Origin: Ciona savignyi
Lineage: Eukaryota; Chordata; Ascidiacea; Phlebobranchia; Cionidae
Direction: 5' to 3'
Length of the DNA stretch: 64,000 nucleotides
Assembly: GCA_000149265.1 (NCBI GenBank)
Contig: CH003372.1
Location: 109,062 to 173,061, forward strand
How positions within the stretch are numbered: position 1 is the stretch's first letter; the number at the start of each line of letters is the position of its first letter. The notes under the pieces were generated by a model, which did no database searches, was not told the DNA's origin, and saw nothing but the letters and a program-made list of their open reading frames with translations. A program made the translations under genes and the position numbers. Of the stretch, positions 46,990 to 60,300 are shown in pieces.

Positions 46990-48103
46990 TGCAATTACAC
47001 TGATTCAAATTTATTATGATACAAGTTTATACAGTATGTACAATATGGTATGGTCTTGATACTGGTACCAATATTTTAATGAGTGATTTAAAAACATAAG
47101 TGGATAAAATCAAATAGTTTCAATATTTTACTATTTCACCAAAACCCAAATTTTAACACATTTTCGCAAAAACTTTGAAACAATACATGCAATAAAACCA
47201 GTTTAAAAAGTTTTCCATTTCAAATATTAAAGACTGACGAATGGTAACAGTTGCCCTCGAAAAAAAGAGTCACTGGGTACTATGGGATGAAAGTGGCAGT
47301 AAGTAAATAAAAAATAAAGTCTAAATTCTTTTTATTTACAGACCTGGACGGTTGGGTAGAATAAACCGAGAAACGCTTCCAACATTAAAACAGGAAAGCC
47401 AGTGAAAGAAATAAATGAAATTATTCAATGATTATGGGAAGGAATGTATACAACAGGGTAAGAGAGGTCACAGTTACTAAAAAAGTCAAATCCTTTATGG
47501 ACAGATAATGTACATTTGTACAACTTCGTAGTGTTTAAGGTTTAAAAGGGGTTTTGTACAAGCCAAAGGCGTGAATCTGCGGGTAAAACAAGAGCGTATG
47601 CAGAGTAAAGAAATCCAAAAAAACAGAACAAAAAACTCGATTTATACACGAAAAGCCGGCCTCTTGGAAATATGTTTTGAGTGATTTACATCAAATTATC
47701 GTGTAGCAAGACAAGCTATGAATGTACCATCTTCAGGGATAATTGGACTGATAACGATAAACGTGAACTTTTGCTGGGTTACTATATAGCATTTGTACAA
47801 CTTTAGAAAAATAGTTATTTTACATGCTATGTAATTACATCCATATATACCTCCTTTGTACATTCTTCTACATTATATACATTACTTCACCCTAGGGTGA
47901 AGGCACACTTTAAATTTCAAGCCCGACTAATTCATTTCGTGTTCACATAACCAGCCTTTATATACAGACAGTTTAAAGGTCATTGGGGTAAGTGTCGAGG
48001 GCTGCTTGTTGATAAAATAAACTCGAACGAAGTAAAATAACGAAGTCTCAATGCTTCGACGGTAAAATATACATAACGGGTAAAATCATTGTTTTTTCGC
48101 GTT
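46990..48103 (-). other. pum: probable 3' UTR of Pumilio with Pumilio-type sites
   Basis: About 1.1 kb after the Pumilio stop without repeats. On the gene strand UGUAUAUA occurs at 47959-47966 and 47874-47881 and UGUACAUA at 47035-47042, all fitting UGUAHAUA. TTTATT at 47010-47015 (AATAAA on the gene strand) is a suitable poly(A) signal just after the last site; a second candidate lies at about 47331. The true end is inferred. Confidence 0.55.
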
Positions 48104-48307
48104 CTATTCGTTCCCAGAGTTGTGAACCCACGTCGAGGTCGAAATTTGGGATTGTGAGATATCCGACGCAACCCCTGTGTTCAAGCTGGGGCCAGGGGAA
48201 TTCCCAGAGGAGCGGAGAAAGAACTTTTCCAGCTTGGTGATGATGTGCTTGCCGTAGGTGAACTTGCGGAGAGTGATGACGTGAGGTCGGATTTTGTGGA
48301 TCAAAAG
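48104..48307 (-). CDS. pum: Pumilio last exon, C-terminal cap
   Basis: 67 codons plus [23 protein letters not shown] closes the PUM-HD; a Ser-rich tail ends VHNSGNE. Confidence 0.95.
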   Translation of the reverse strand, partial: LLIHKIRPHVITLRKFTYGKHIITKLEKFFLRSSGNSPGPSLNTGVASDISQSQISTSTWVHNSGNE

Positions 48308-51300
48308 CTGGGATGAGATGAAGGGTTGGATTAGAGGGAATTTGTAAAGTATGCAATGGATTAAATATTGAAAATTTCTAAGAATGGTGCCTTATGAATT
48401 TTTTCATTTTCCAAATTTTATAAAACTTTTTTGTTGTTTTAGGGAAAGTTTGTTAGGTGAAACAAATAGGATTTTATGGTATTTTACAATATTATGGATA
48501 TTCATGTTTATCCCTGTGAATAGGAAAACTAAGGGGCCTTATCACACGGGCAATCGTCAGATCACCTCGCGCCCACCGTCGTGAAGGAACCATAACAGCA
48601 AAGAAGTGCACTTTAATTATTTTTAAGATTCTCCAAAAACTTGTATATGAACGATTTTTGAGGCAAAGCCAAAGTAAAAAATTAAAATAAATATTTATAA
48701 AAATCATTATTATATTTAACATTTTCCAAATTTCTACAACTTTTAATATTAATAGGTTTTTAAGGCAAATTTAAAAGATATTTTCCAATAAAAATCCTGT
48801 ATTTTTATCATATTTTCAACAATCAAGTCATTATAACATATTTCCAAGAACCATGTATCAATGTTAATATAGGGAAGACTGGTCAAAATTTGTTTACTAT
48901 TCATCACTTTATAGTAAGCCAGTCAAGGGTTTGTTTTTTATTTATCATTATTAGTCATCAGAAGCTGTCCAATCAGATTAGTGAGCGCATAGTAATAATG
49001 GTCATCACTCTGATATGCAGACTACGGAAAACCCATAGAGCGCACGAAATCAGGAAGCCAATAATATCGATTATCATCATTTAGACAAGCTTCGATGGCC
49101 TTGTTTGTAACTCAACAAGGAAAATGAACCAGAAATGATTTAAACTGATATAAGTGTTGAAAATTTTACTATTTGTAGACAAAATTAAAAAAATGCATTT
49201 TTTCAGAAAGATTCAAAATTAAAAATTTTTAACGCATTTATGTTGCAAAAATAGTGTTGAAAAATCCACTTATTTTTAGACAAAATTAAAAACAATTTTT
49301 TTCAGAAGGATTTTTAGTTTCAAATTTTCGTTGAAAAAATTACATTTGTGTTAAAATTTGAAAGCCATCTTTTCTTAGAACATTTTTTTTAGAAAATTTT
49401 GGAAAAATGTAATGATTGAGAAAACAGCTTTTTGAATGATTTATAGTTAGAAATTTCAAAGCAATTTGTGCTGCAAATATATTGTTAAAAAATCACCTTT
49501 TTCTGCTGAGGGTCTGCGACGTCCAGCATCTTCTGCACGACGTAGTTCGCGTATTGGTCCTTCATCATAATGAACAAAGCGTCTGGTTCTTGGCAGACTT
49601 CATCGATAAGCCACGCTCGATTTTGCTGGGACGAGTGGCTCACGCATTTCTCGATCACATTGCTGGGGGAGGGGTGGTCGTAAGAATTACGGATTACTTT
49701 TCTTTTTTATTAGGGGAGTGAAATAAATTAAATTTTTTCAATCCCATTGCTGGGGGTGGGAGGGGTGGCGAGAGTTATGGACAGCGCTTTTTTGTAAGAA
49801 AAAGGTTTATATTTTGTTAATTACAGTTTCTGCGGTTGTACTTGAATAAAGAAGCCACTTTTCCATTAATTAGGTGTGTGAAATAAATCAAATTTTCCCC
49901 ATTACATAACTGAAGGTGGGACAGGGGGTGGTAAGAATTATGGATTCTTTTTCTATTTTTCTTAAAGGAAGGGGGAGTTTATATTTTATTAATCAGTATC
50001 AGGGGTTGTAGTTAGAGAAAGGTCATTTTTCTCATAACAAATTATAAAAGGACTCTCATAAAATGATGTGAATTTCGAAACGGCTATTGCGGATAGGAAC
50101 CATAGTTGAGCGAAGTGCATTCAATGCAAACCTAATGCATCGACAGGTTTACACAGTTGCACTTTGCTCAAAAAGGTTTTGAACAGATGGATTTTGGGAT
50201 TAGGTGGGTGGTTGGGTTTGGATAAACGTCTAAAAACAAGACGCTATACTGTAACGATTACCGATTATTTATTGGGGTAAATGTCTTAACGTTTTAATAG
50301 GTCAAGTGTCAAATTGGTTTAATTGGAAAACGGGTGTAAATGACTGATTGTTTTATTGGTAAAAGTCCATGTTTTATTGGGTAAAGGTCCATGTTTTTTG
50401 GGGGTAACTGTCCACGTTTTATTGGGGTAAACGTCCATGTTTTATTGGGGTAAATGTCCATGTTTTAAATGTCTAAATGTAATACAATTTATTTAGTAAT
50501 TTGTCTTATTGAATATTAGATGGTTGTAAACTCAGTAAGCTTTTTTTATTCCTTCCATATCTATCCAAGGTGATTAAAACAAAATTTGTTTTTTATCCAT
50601 TTAAAGCCATCAGAAGCTGTCCAATCAGATTAGTGAGCGCATAGTAATAATGGTCATCACTCTGATATGCAGACTACGGAAAACCCATAGAGCGCACGAA
50701 ATCAGGAAGCCAATAATATCGATTATCATCATTCAGAAAAGCTTCGATGGCCTTGTTTGTAACTAAACAAGTATAGTTGATTAGTTGGGAGTAAGAACTT
50801 GGAATTTACGAAATTGAGGGCTAATGTTGGTTAATTACAATCAGACACATATTATTGAATACTTGGATATTCTAGAATAGTGTGTTTCATATGTATTTTT
50901 TTAAATGTTTAATTAATGTAAATGTTTTAATTTGAAATTATTCTTACTACTTTGTGTATATTGATCTCTTTTTAAAAGAGTTTCAAATGTATTTCAAAAA
51001 CACCCCCAATTCAGATCCATGTAAAAATCACCAAAAACACATTTATATAGCAATTCAGCCAGAAATGCACAAGAAGTCAGAAAAATACACAAGAAAAACA
51101 CCAAAAAATTATATTCTCATAGCAATCCAGCCATAAATGCACAAGAAAAGCAACAAAAAACACATTTTTATAGCAATCCAACAACAAATGCAAAAGAAGT
51201 CCTACGAACCTTGCAAACTTATGCTGACTGAGCGTCAGAATCCTTCCACGGAGTTCGTTGATTATCTGATTCTTATTGTCCAGTCTTCCGTGCTCCAAGA

Positions 51301-54300
51301 TGTGTTGGATCACGTAGTTCCCGTATTGATCTTTTACCAACATCTCAGAGTGCTGGGGAAATGGGGGTGGAATGGTGTGTGAGTGTGCAAGGGGTATATA
51401 TGAGGTGTGTGTAAGGGGTATGTGTAAGGGGTTTTAAGGGGGGTATAATTAATTGTGTGTAAGTGTGTGTGCAAGGGGTATATATGGGGGGAATGCGTAA
51501 AGGGTATGTAAGGGGGTATAATTGTGTGTGTGTGTGCAAGGGGTATGTATATAAGGGAGTATGTGTAAGGGGTATGTAAGGGGGGGTATATTTAATTGTA
51601 AGTGTGCAAGGGGTATATATGGGGGTATGCGTAAGGGGTTTGTAAGGGGGGTATAATTAATTGTGTGAGTGTGCAGTGGGTATATAGGGGGGTATAATTG
51701 TGGTGTGTGCAAGGGGTGTATTTGGGGTATGTGTAAGGGGTATATATGGGGGGATGTGTAAGGGGTTTGTAAAAGGGGTATAATAAATAATGTGTGTGTG
51801 TGTGCGTAAGGGGTATATATGGGGGTATGTATAAGGGGTATGTAAGGGAGGTATAATTATTTGTAAGTGTGTGTGCAAGGGGTATATAAGTGGGATGTAA
51901 CAATTTATATAATATATAATTGTGGATAACACAGAATGCTAATGGAAAAGTAAGACTGCTTGCTAACAGCATGGAAACTATTCAGGAGTTTTATTAAATT
52001 AAAGGAATGTTTTAATCATACACAACACGCTGCAATAGCTCCAGTAACCGGACAGTTAATCTGATGATTGCTTGTGTGTTAACTAACCCCTTGTGTTTCA
52101 TTAGGCTGTTGTACAAAAGAAATTTAATTTGTTTAAAAAAAAACAGTGCTACACTGCACTACAACTGTAGGATTAATGATTTAAAATGACAAACAGATCA
52201 GCCATACCTGGTGCAGTTCCTCAAGTATGGGACCGGTCTGTTCATCATTGCAATGTTCCAATATACGTTGCATCACGCGACAGCCATATGGGTGGGATGA
52301 TAGACCGACCACCTGGTGAGAAAGTAAACAATGCATTAGATGGCAGTGCCTTTACACAAAGAAAACTACAATAAGTATTATAATTTTGGACTTTTTAAGT
52401 ATTTTAATTTTGACTCATAATTAACTATTTTAAAGTGTTTTTTTTCTGAATGACCTACCCTGAATGTTGTTGAGTATTAAAAATGCCACAAGCTTCAGTA
52501 ACCAGTCTACACACAAGCATAAGACAACATACAAATTAGTTTGGTTTCTACTATTTTTATTATCCGACGGCCTCAGTAGAAGGTTTTATATCAAGGTCGT
52601 TCATTTCAGACATTTTTCAACATCATAGGCCATCGTCATACCATTTAAGCTTCAGAAACCAATAAGCACAATGAAAAATAATTAGTGGGCATAGATTATA
52701 CACCAATGAAACTTCATCAATATAGTGACATTTAGGGAGGGTGCAAAAAAGTATCTTCTGTATTTTATTGGTGAAATAAAACAAAATTAGGCCCCAGCAT
52801 GCTTTACACCAGGGATGTCCAACCGTTTATTGTAGTGGGTCCAATTGAAATAATTCAATGGGCCGCAGAAACCTTAAATTTCAATAAAAATGGGTACATA
52901 AAGAAACAATTAAAAGCGATTATAGTTATATATAATCCTGTATTCCTGTTGCTCCCATACTATAGCCTACTATTACTGACCCCTAAAAGCTGACTGATAC
53001 ATTTTCTAAATTCAAAGTTCAAAAAACTATGTGAAGTGAAAATGACTTGCGGGCCGCACACAAATCTCAGGTGGGCCGCAGGTTGGACATCCCTGCCTTA
53101 CACAGTCTTAATGTAGACAGAACTTAATATAGCACACACACAACCGGTCAGACCTTAATTCACACCACTTGTTATGTCCATTTTAGGTTATGACGAAGCT
53201 TAAAAATTGCTTTTGAGCATGAACAGGCGATTTTGCAGTTTAAACAGGTCAAGAATAAAACCCAAGCCTTACTTAGCCTCACTTTAAACAGGGCTTCACA
53301 TACGCCCCACAACTTGCAAACCAACCTCACAATAAGAACAAATTCACCCTCTTTTTAGTAAAAAAATATTAAAATTTCATAAAAAAAAGTGTGGCCATAG
53401 TAACAATAAACATGCCTTGCCCAGTCTCCGTGTGTAGACCAGGCTTAATATACCAACCACACAACCCAATCCACTCACCTGTCCTTTGAAGCCATCCACA
53501 ATAAACTGTAGCTGAGCAGGTGGTACACATTCAATACATTTCTGCACCACGTGGTTCCCATTCTGATCCTTCACACACTTTAGCAAATGGCCATCAAGTT
53601 CTTTAACTATCTCCACCTGCGATAAAAAGATTGGGTTTAAAATCTTCTACGAAAGTAGTTTCCTTACAGCTGTTTGAGAGACCCTTTTTATTTCGAGAAT
53701 TAACCCTTAAAAATTTCTTTCTATTTTAAATGCATTAAAAGTTTAAGTGTTTTCATTTATGGGGAGAAAACCTAAAAATACTTAAAAAAAAGGATTTTAA
53801 AGTTGATTTAAATTCTAGATTCTCAAATAATTTTCCAGTTGACACTTTTTCTTAAATAAATGGTCGATTATTCTACTTTTTTCTTTGAATAAATTATTTA
53901 CATTTTCTTCAATGAAAAGTTGATTTTAAAAATTTTTGTGTAAAAAATCAATTTCTCCCTAGTTTTTTTACCCCCCACTTATCCCATCCATACAAACCTG
54001 TTGATCCTGTGGTATACATTCCAACGCCTTTTGTATTACCCGACACCCATACATCTGCAGTGCAAGTGGAAGAACATGACCGTGGATGCAGTTTGCCAGA
54101 GCTAGTTTGTGCTCCTGGTGTAGTAGATAAAGTTAGAACTCGTACACGGTAGATAAAATTGAAAATTACATCAGTAGACGATAGTTTGTTGGATCAAAAC
54201 CAGTCACTACATAGTTGGTCTTCAAAAAAATGGCACTTGGCAGACATTGCTTGAATCCAGTAGATTTAAAGGACAAAATAGCAGCAGTTTTCTCTACCCT

Positions 54301-57300
54301 AAGTCCGCAACACACTGCAAAAGCTTCAGTACAGTAAGTTAAAACTTCAGAGCGTGAAAGGTTGCTGGGTCAAAACCACCAACTAAGTTGTCAGTTGTCT
54401 GTTAACGGCATTTAGTAAAAGTTGCTTGAATTGGCACATTTTACCATCAGATGAAAGGTTGTGGAATGAAAGCTAGGGAGTAGGTTGTTACTTCAGCAAG
54501 GCTTTTAGCAGATATTGCTTGAATTCAGTTAAATAAGGACCAACAAAAACAGTACCAATTTCTTCACGACAGAGATAATTTGATATTCTATTTTGATATT
54601 AAAGCTCATCTGTGTATATACCCATTCCGATAAAGAGTATTCTTTTCCTGTGCCTTAGTTGACATTTCATATAATGTATTAGAGCATTTCCATAATTAAT
54701 AAAACGCGAAATTTAATGGAGCATCTGATTTAAGATCTATTTGACGGCCTCAGTAGAAGGTTTTATATCAAGGTTGTTCATGTCAGACATTTTTAACATC
54801 ACCGGCCATTTGCTAAACATAAAAATCAAGACAACGCAAAAGTTATAAGTGCTAGAAAGCACGGGTGTCAACTAGCACTTAAAAAAGAGAGGCATTCAGG
54901 GATCCTAGGAAAAACTAACAAAACTTCTGGGTTTTAATACCAATGAAAACCTAGCATACAAAATGTTTATGAATACCATAGAAAATATCAGAAACTTACC
55001 AAAGAGCCAAACTCAAAGAATTTCTGGATGACATAATTCCCAAACACATCGGTCATCAACTGGTAAGCGGCGCCGATTATCTCATTGAAGACGTGTTGTT
55101 TCTCCTGCTGGGTGGCGCGTTCCAACTTTTGCTGGATAAACCTGGATTAAAATGTGTTAAGAATGGTTAACGACGCTAGTTAAGCACTTATTCGATTCAG
55201 TTTTTATTATTTTAAATGTAAAATTTTAAACTGCTCTGAAACATACTTTAAACTTTAAAGCAGCTTACTTTAAAGTTTCAAGTAAGCAGCAAAAACATTT
55301 ATGACTCCCAATGTAATTAATTATGGCCTATGTTATAACTTTTCATAATAATTATCATTAATTTGTCAATAACACTGTCCTGGAGCACTTCATTTAAATT
55401 GATAAAAATCACAAAAGAATTCGAATTATTTTCTATTCGAATGTTACGGTACAAAACGTTGTTACAAATGTGGGCAACACTGCTGTCATACAAACGAGAT
55501 GGTCAACACTGGTGTTCTGCCAATGGTTGAATGGATGTTTGGTTGTAATCATACAGCAGATTTGGGGGAATTAGGGGCGTCAGTAATTAACTTTTTGGGA
55601 TGGTTCTGGCAAAGATAGGAAACTAAAAGGAAATATAAAATGGGGTAAACTGCACAATAAAATGTTGAGAGATGTTAATATAAAGTGTGGGGTGAATAAT
55701 TGGGTTTACTTATGGGGGGTTCAGGGTTAGAATAAGTTTTGATGCAATTATTTTGCAGTTTTTCCCTTTTCTAATATTTCCTTTCTAATATACATAATGA
55801 AAGCGGTACACTAACTAAAGTTTAGAGAGTTGGGTTAAAATGAGTTCTGGGGTTGAGTTAAGTTTTGTGGGTAATGAATAGAATAAGTTTCCATTGAGCA
55901 GTTTTCCTACATTCCCCCTTTTGTAAATCCATTGAAACTAGGGTAAGAATTGGTTTTTCAAACGTTTTAGGGTTTTTCCAAGCAACTTCTATTACTATTA
56001 ATAGGTGGATCATGGAATCAGAACACCTAACCCTCTAGTGCCTACCATCAAAAGTTCACATTAGTTTTGAAGTTGAGATTGTTGTTTTGGGTAGGGTAGA
56101 ATTAGTTTTTCAAAGCCTTTAAAATTTAAATAAAGTTTATTGTATTAACTTGGGTTAGTTGGGGTTGAGATTAGAGTTTGCTAGGTTAAAATTTAGTTTT
56201 TATGCTTTTGATGAGCAGATTTTCTCCTTCCCTCCTTTTAGTCTTGGGGAAGAATTAGACTTAGTTTACCATACTTTCAGCAAACCACTTCCTTTACTGT
56301 TCAAATGAATTATGGAAACATAACGCCTAAGACTCTAGTATTATCAGAGCCAAAAATCCATCGAATTTCGGGCGAGTAAGAATTCACTCACATGTGTGGG
56401 AGCGGACGTGAGTAACGATAAACGTTAATTAGTTTTTTATAGGCGAGAGTAAATTCTTACTCGCGTTACGAGCGTCACACGAGTATTACCTCCGTTACTC
56501 GAGGATTTTTGTCACCGATTATCCAGCATCAACTCACCTTGACCCATGCTGATCTTGTGAGAACTCCACAATATGCCCGACGAGCTCATGCAGGTGAGGA
56601 TTCGTGAGGCGATTGTTCCGGAAGTCGTCCAGGAGCTTGCTCCTCCCAGTTGGAGGGAGGAGGACCTTGCTGTTGGGAGGTTGGATGCGGGTGGGAGGGA
56701 AGAGAGAGCTTCCAGAGCTCCCAAATATTCCCTGGGACATCGGAGGGCCACTTCGATACTTGGCTTCAGCTCCAGGAGCAGCGGAAAACATCCGGCTACT
56801 ATTTGCTCCTGTGGGTGGGAGGGAAGGGGGGTTTATAATACATTAGTCCAAGATGGGGTTTACATATAATAGCCTTTAAAAAGTTTATACAGATATAACA
56901 ACACTAAAGAGAAAAAGATAAAGTTATTATTTTAAATTTTGGATCAGGTTTTTTTTTTAGGTTGTGGGGTCGATTTTATGTTTTTTTTTTAATTTCTTAT
57001 TTTTTCTATTATCATTACTTGTGATTCTATTATCTCACTTGGTAGCTTTGTAAACAATGTACAGAATCTTATATTTCCACAAACCTAAACATGTGGCTGA
57101 CATAGAAACCACTGGATGTTGCCATTTATTGGTCTCCAATTACTTAGGGAAATAACCCAGACGACCTTATCTATGGGCTACAACCACCAGTGTTACGTAA
57201 CAATTATTTGACTAAACACACCAGTGATCCCAAACATTTTTGATTCGGGCAATTTGCAGACCCATTGTTTCCATTAATTCTTGTAAACACTACCATCTAT

Positions 57301-60300
57301 GATCCCACTTGCACTTACCGAGCATTAGATTATTGGATGGGGACGACATAGGAGGGGGTGTGTTGAGGTTATGATGACTCATCATGTTCCCGAGGGGTCC
57401 AGGGGAGGGGGACATCGCGTTCACCCCTCCACTACCCGGGGAAACCCCTAATGAGCTGTAAAACTGGGACACGCCGCCGTAATGCTTGGGGTAATCGGAG
57501 AATGAATCGCGACGTTGGGGGGTGGAACTTGTGCTCCCAATTCCTAAAAAGGGGTGAAATGGGGTTAAAATGGGGGTCTTCCAAGCAACATAAATATAGA
57601 ATATTAATAATTATAAGGAATTTTATCTGCTTAAAGGATGTTTTCTAACAAACACAAAAATAATAATGCTGGATAATTGCTGATTGCTTTAGAAACAAGA
57701 GTTTATTAAACTGCGTTAAACTGAAATATTAAATTCATTTAACTAAATGGGGGTTGAAGGGGTTTTCAACAAGAACAAACAAACCAGAATAATAATGGAT
57801 ATTCAACCTGCTATCATACAAACGAGATAGTCACCATAATTTATCTGACCAGTTTGAATGGTAATTGGTTTATAATCATATAGCAGGTTTAAATGGAGTC
57901 CAAAAGGACAGGGTCTTACATGTACATTTAGCACAGGTTTTAGGTAACCCTGATTTTTTAGCTCAACAATGATGAGGATTTGTTTTTTTATTTCCCTTTA
58001 CGCCCGCTGAATAGAAAACGCCCGGTAAACGTTTGTTTTGAGTAAATTCTTACTCGCACGACATGCGTCACAAGCGGATTTTTGGTCCGGATTATGCAAC
58101 AGTTAGTCCACATACCTCCTCCCAAAGCTCCGATCCCCAGATTATTGATGTTGGAGGCGCTGCCGAACCCTCCACTAGGGGGCAGATTGGGGTTGAGTAC
58201 CTGGTTCATCGAATGCACGGGGGTACTTCCCCCACTCATGTTTTGTTGGTTTGCGTACATTGCCCCAGCTAAGAAGGTAAAGGGGGTGGGATTACTTTAT
58301 GGGGTTTGAGAAACATACTTTTCTATTGGGGGTAAAACCTTTTATTGGGAAGATAAATACCTTTTAATTTTATGGTGAGTAAAAAAAGTTTTTTTTATTT
58401 ATTAAAGGCGCTGTGAGAAAAGTTTATGTCATATTTTCATTTAAAACATTATTTTGGGGTAGTGCTAAACAAGTTTACAGTGATCAAAACCTGCCCCAAA
58501 ACACTAATTTAAATAATTTATTTACTAATTTAAAAATTATTATTATTAGTTGTGCTGTTATGATTAATTGCCGCAGTTTAGGTGATTAAGGGTGCAATGT
58601 GAATACGTACAACTTAATAACTTTACTCATATACTGTTTAAAGTAGAGATCTACAACGGGCAACAATTACGAAACAATGGTTGTAAAAAAAGGAGGGAAA
58701 AGGGAACAACAGAAATTGTTTGCTGAAACTGTGGAAACTCTTAACCTTTAAGTCAATCAGTAAATGTGACTTTTTAATCTCAAATATATGGGAGCGCGAA
58801 AACTCTTGATAACTTATTATCTTGACATCCAATTACAAAATATTATGACATCAATATACAAATAATATCAACTTCAGCTTAAATTGCCCGGGTTATATGC
58901 AAATTAGTTGTTTATATGCAAATGAAGTTTACCTGTTGGTTGTTGTGAAGACTGATTGTATCGAAACATTGAGCCATTCCCTCCAGCTACAGGTTGCTGT
59001 GCCATTAAAGCTGGAAGTGACGGGCTAATTAGTAAATTTTATAGAGATATAATTCACGTCAATTATAAGGCGCACCGGCAATACTTTGTATTGATTATTT
59101 TAAGCGCACCCGACTATAAGACACTTTTTACTGTAGGTTAATGAATTAATTAAAACAATACTACTGATACTGGTTTGAGTACAGGATAGCACTACCCAAT
59201 CCATATGTTAGACGTATTAGCTTTATTAGCATATTTTATAGATATAAGGCACGCCAATTGTAAGGTGCCTGTCAATATTTTACTTTGATTGTTTTTTTTA
59301 TTTGGTTGTTGACAGGTTAATTAGCATGTTTTATATACAAACGCATGTCAATTATGAGATGCACCGTGAATATTTTGCATTGATAGTTTTTTTTTATTTA
59401 TACGTAAAGCGCATCTGGCTATAAAACTCAACTTATTTACTGTAGTTTATTGCATTAAAAGGCAGTTTGTTTATAAAACAATCGGACTAACATGGCATTT
59501 GTTTAGTTATGATATCATTACGTACGCTTTATTGGAAAATTAATGACATTACCAACGGTTCTTTGTTAAGTTCTATACGACAAAGTTGGTGACATTATAA
59601 TTAGGACCATATTTTGTTGCAAAAGATATTGGCTAAACTTACAATGTAGAAGTACAGAATATACAATATACATATTGATGGGGTAAACATTTAAGTGTAA
59701 ATCAGAGGGGTGCAACATACGGCCCGCGGTACCCATTTACGTGGCCCGCTGCAGACTTCATACTTCGTAAAAGCCTAATAGTTTAAAAATTTTTTCTGAA
59801 TTGTAACGGCATTATTGGCATTTTTAAAGACAGTAAAAGACTACTTCACACTCAGATTAAGTTACAAAACTGAGCTAAAGATAGCTGAAGCAATTGCCGA
59901 ATACGGAAAGCCGTCATAAAAAATATTTTCGATGGTCTGGCCCCAGGTATCTCTATACTTGTACGTTGTGGCACATTGCGCTAAACAGTTGCACGCCCCT
60001 GGTCTAAATCATCATTTTAGGCCAAAGTAATAACAAAACCTACAGTGTATAAGTACAGAATATACATATTATTATGTTGATGCGGTAAATTAATTTTAAT
60101 TCTTTCTATTTAGGCCAAGTTATTGGCAAACTTACGATGCTGGCCGCCGTTCATAAACATGGGTCCCGGAGCGAAGAGTCTCACTGGTCCTCCAGTTCTT
60201 CCATTGTTGATGATAAGAGCTCCAGTTTGGTCATAATACGCGGATGGTATCATGGGATACGCAGCTGGGGGGTTAATCGGGGGTAAATTATGGCACAACT

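Noticed and set aside
51345..51972. Several Pro/Thr/Tyr-rich frames of 60-126 codons on the minus strand
   Set aside because: They translate the G-rich minisatellite; overlapping frames are equally open and there is no splice or start context.
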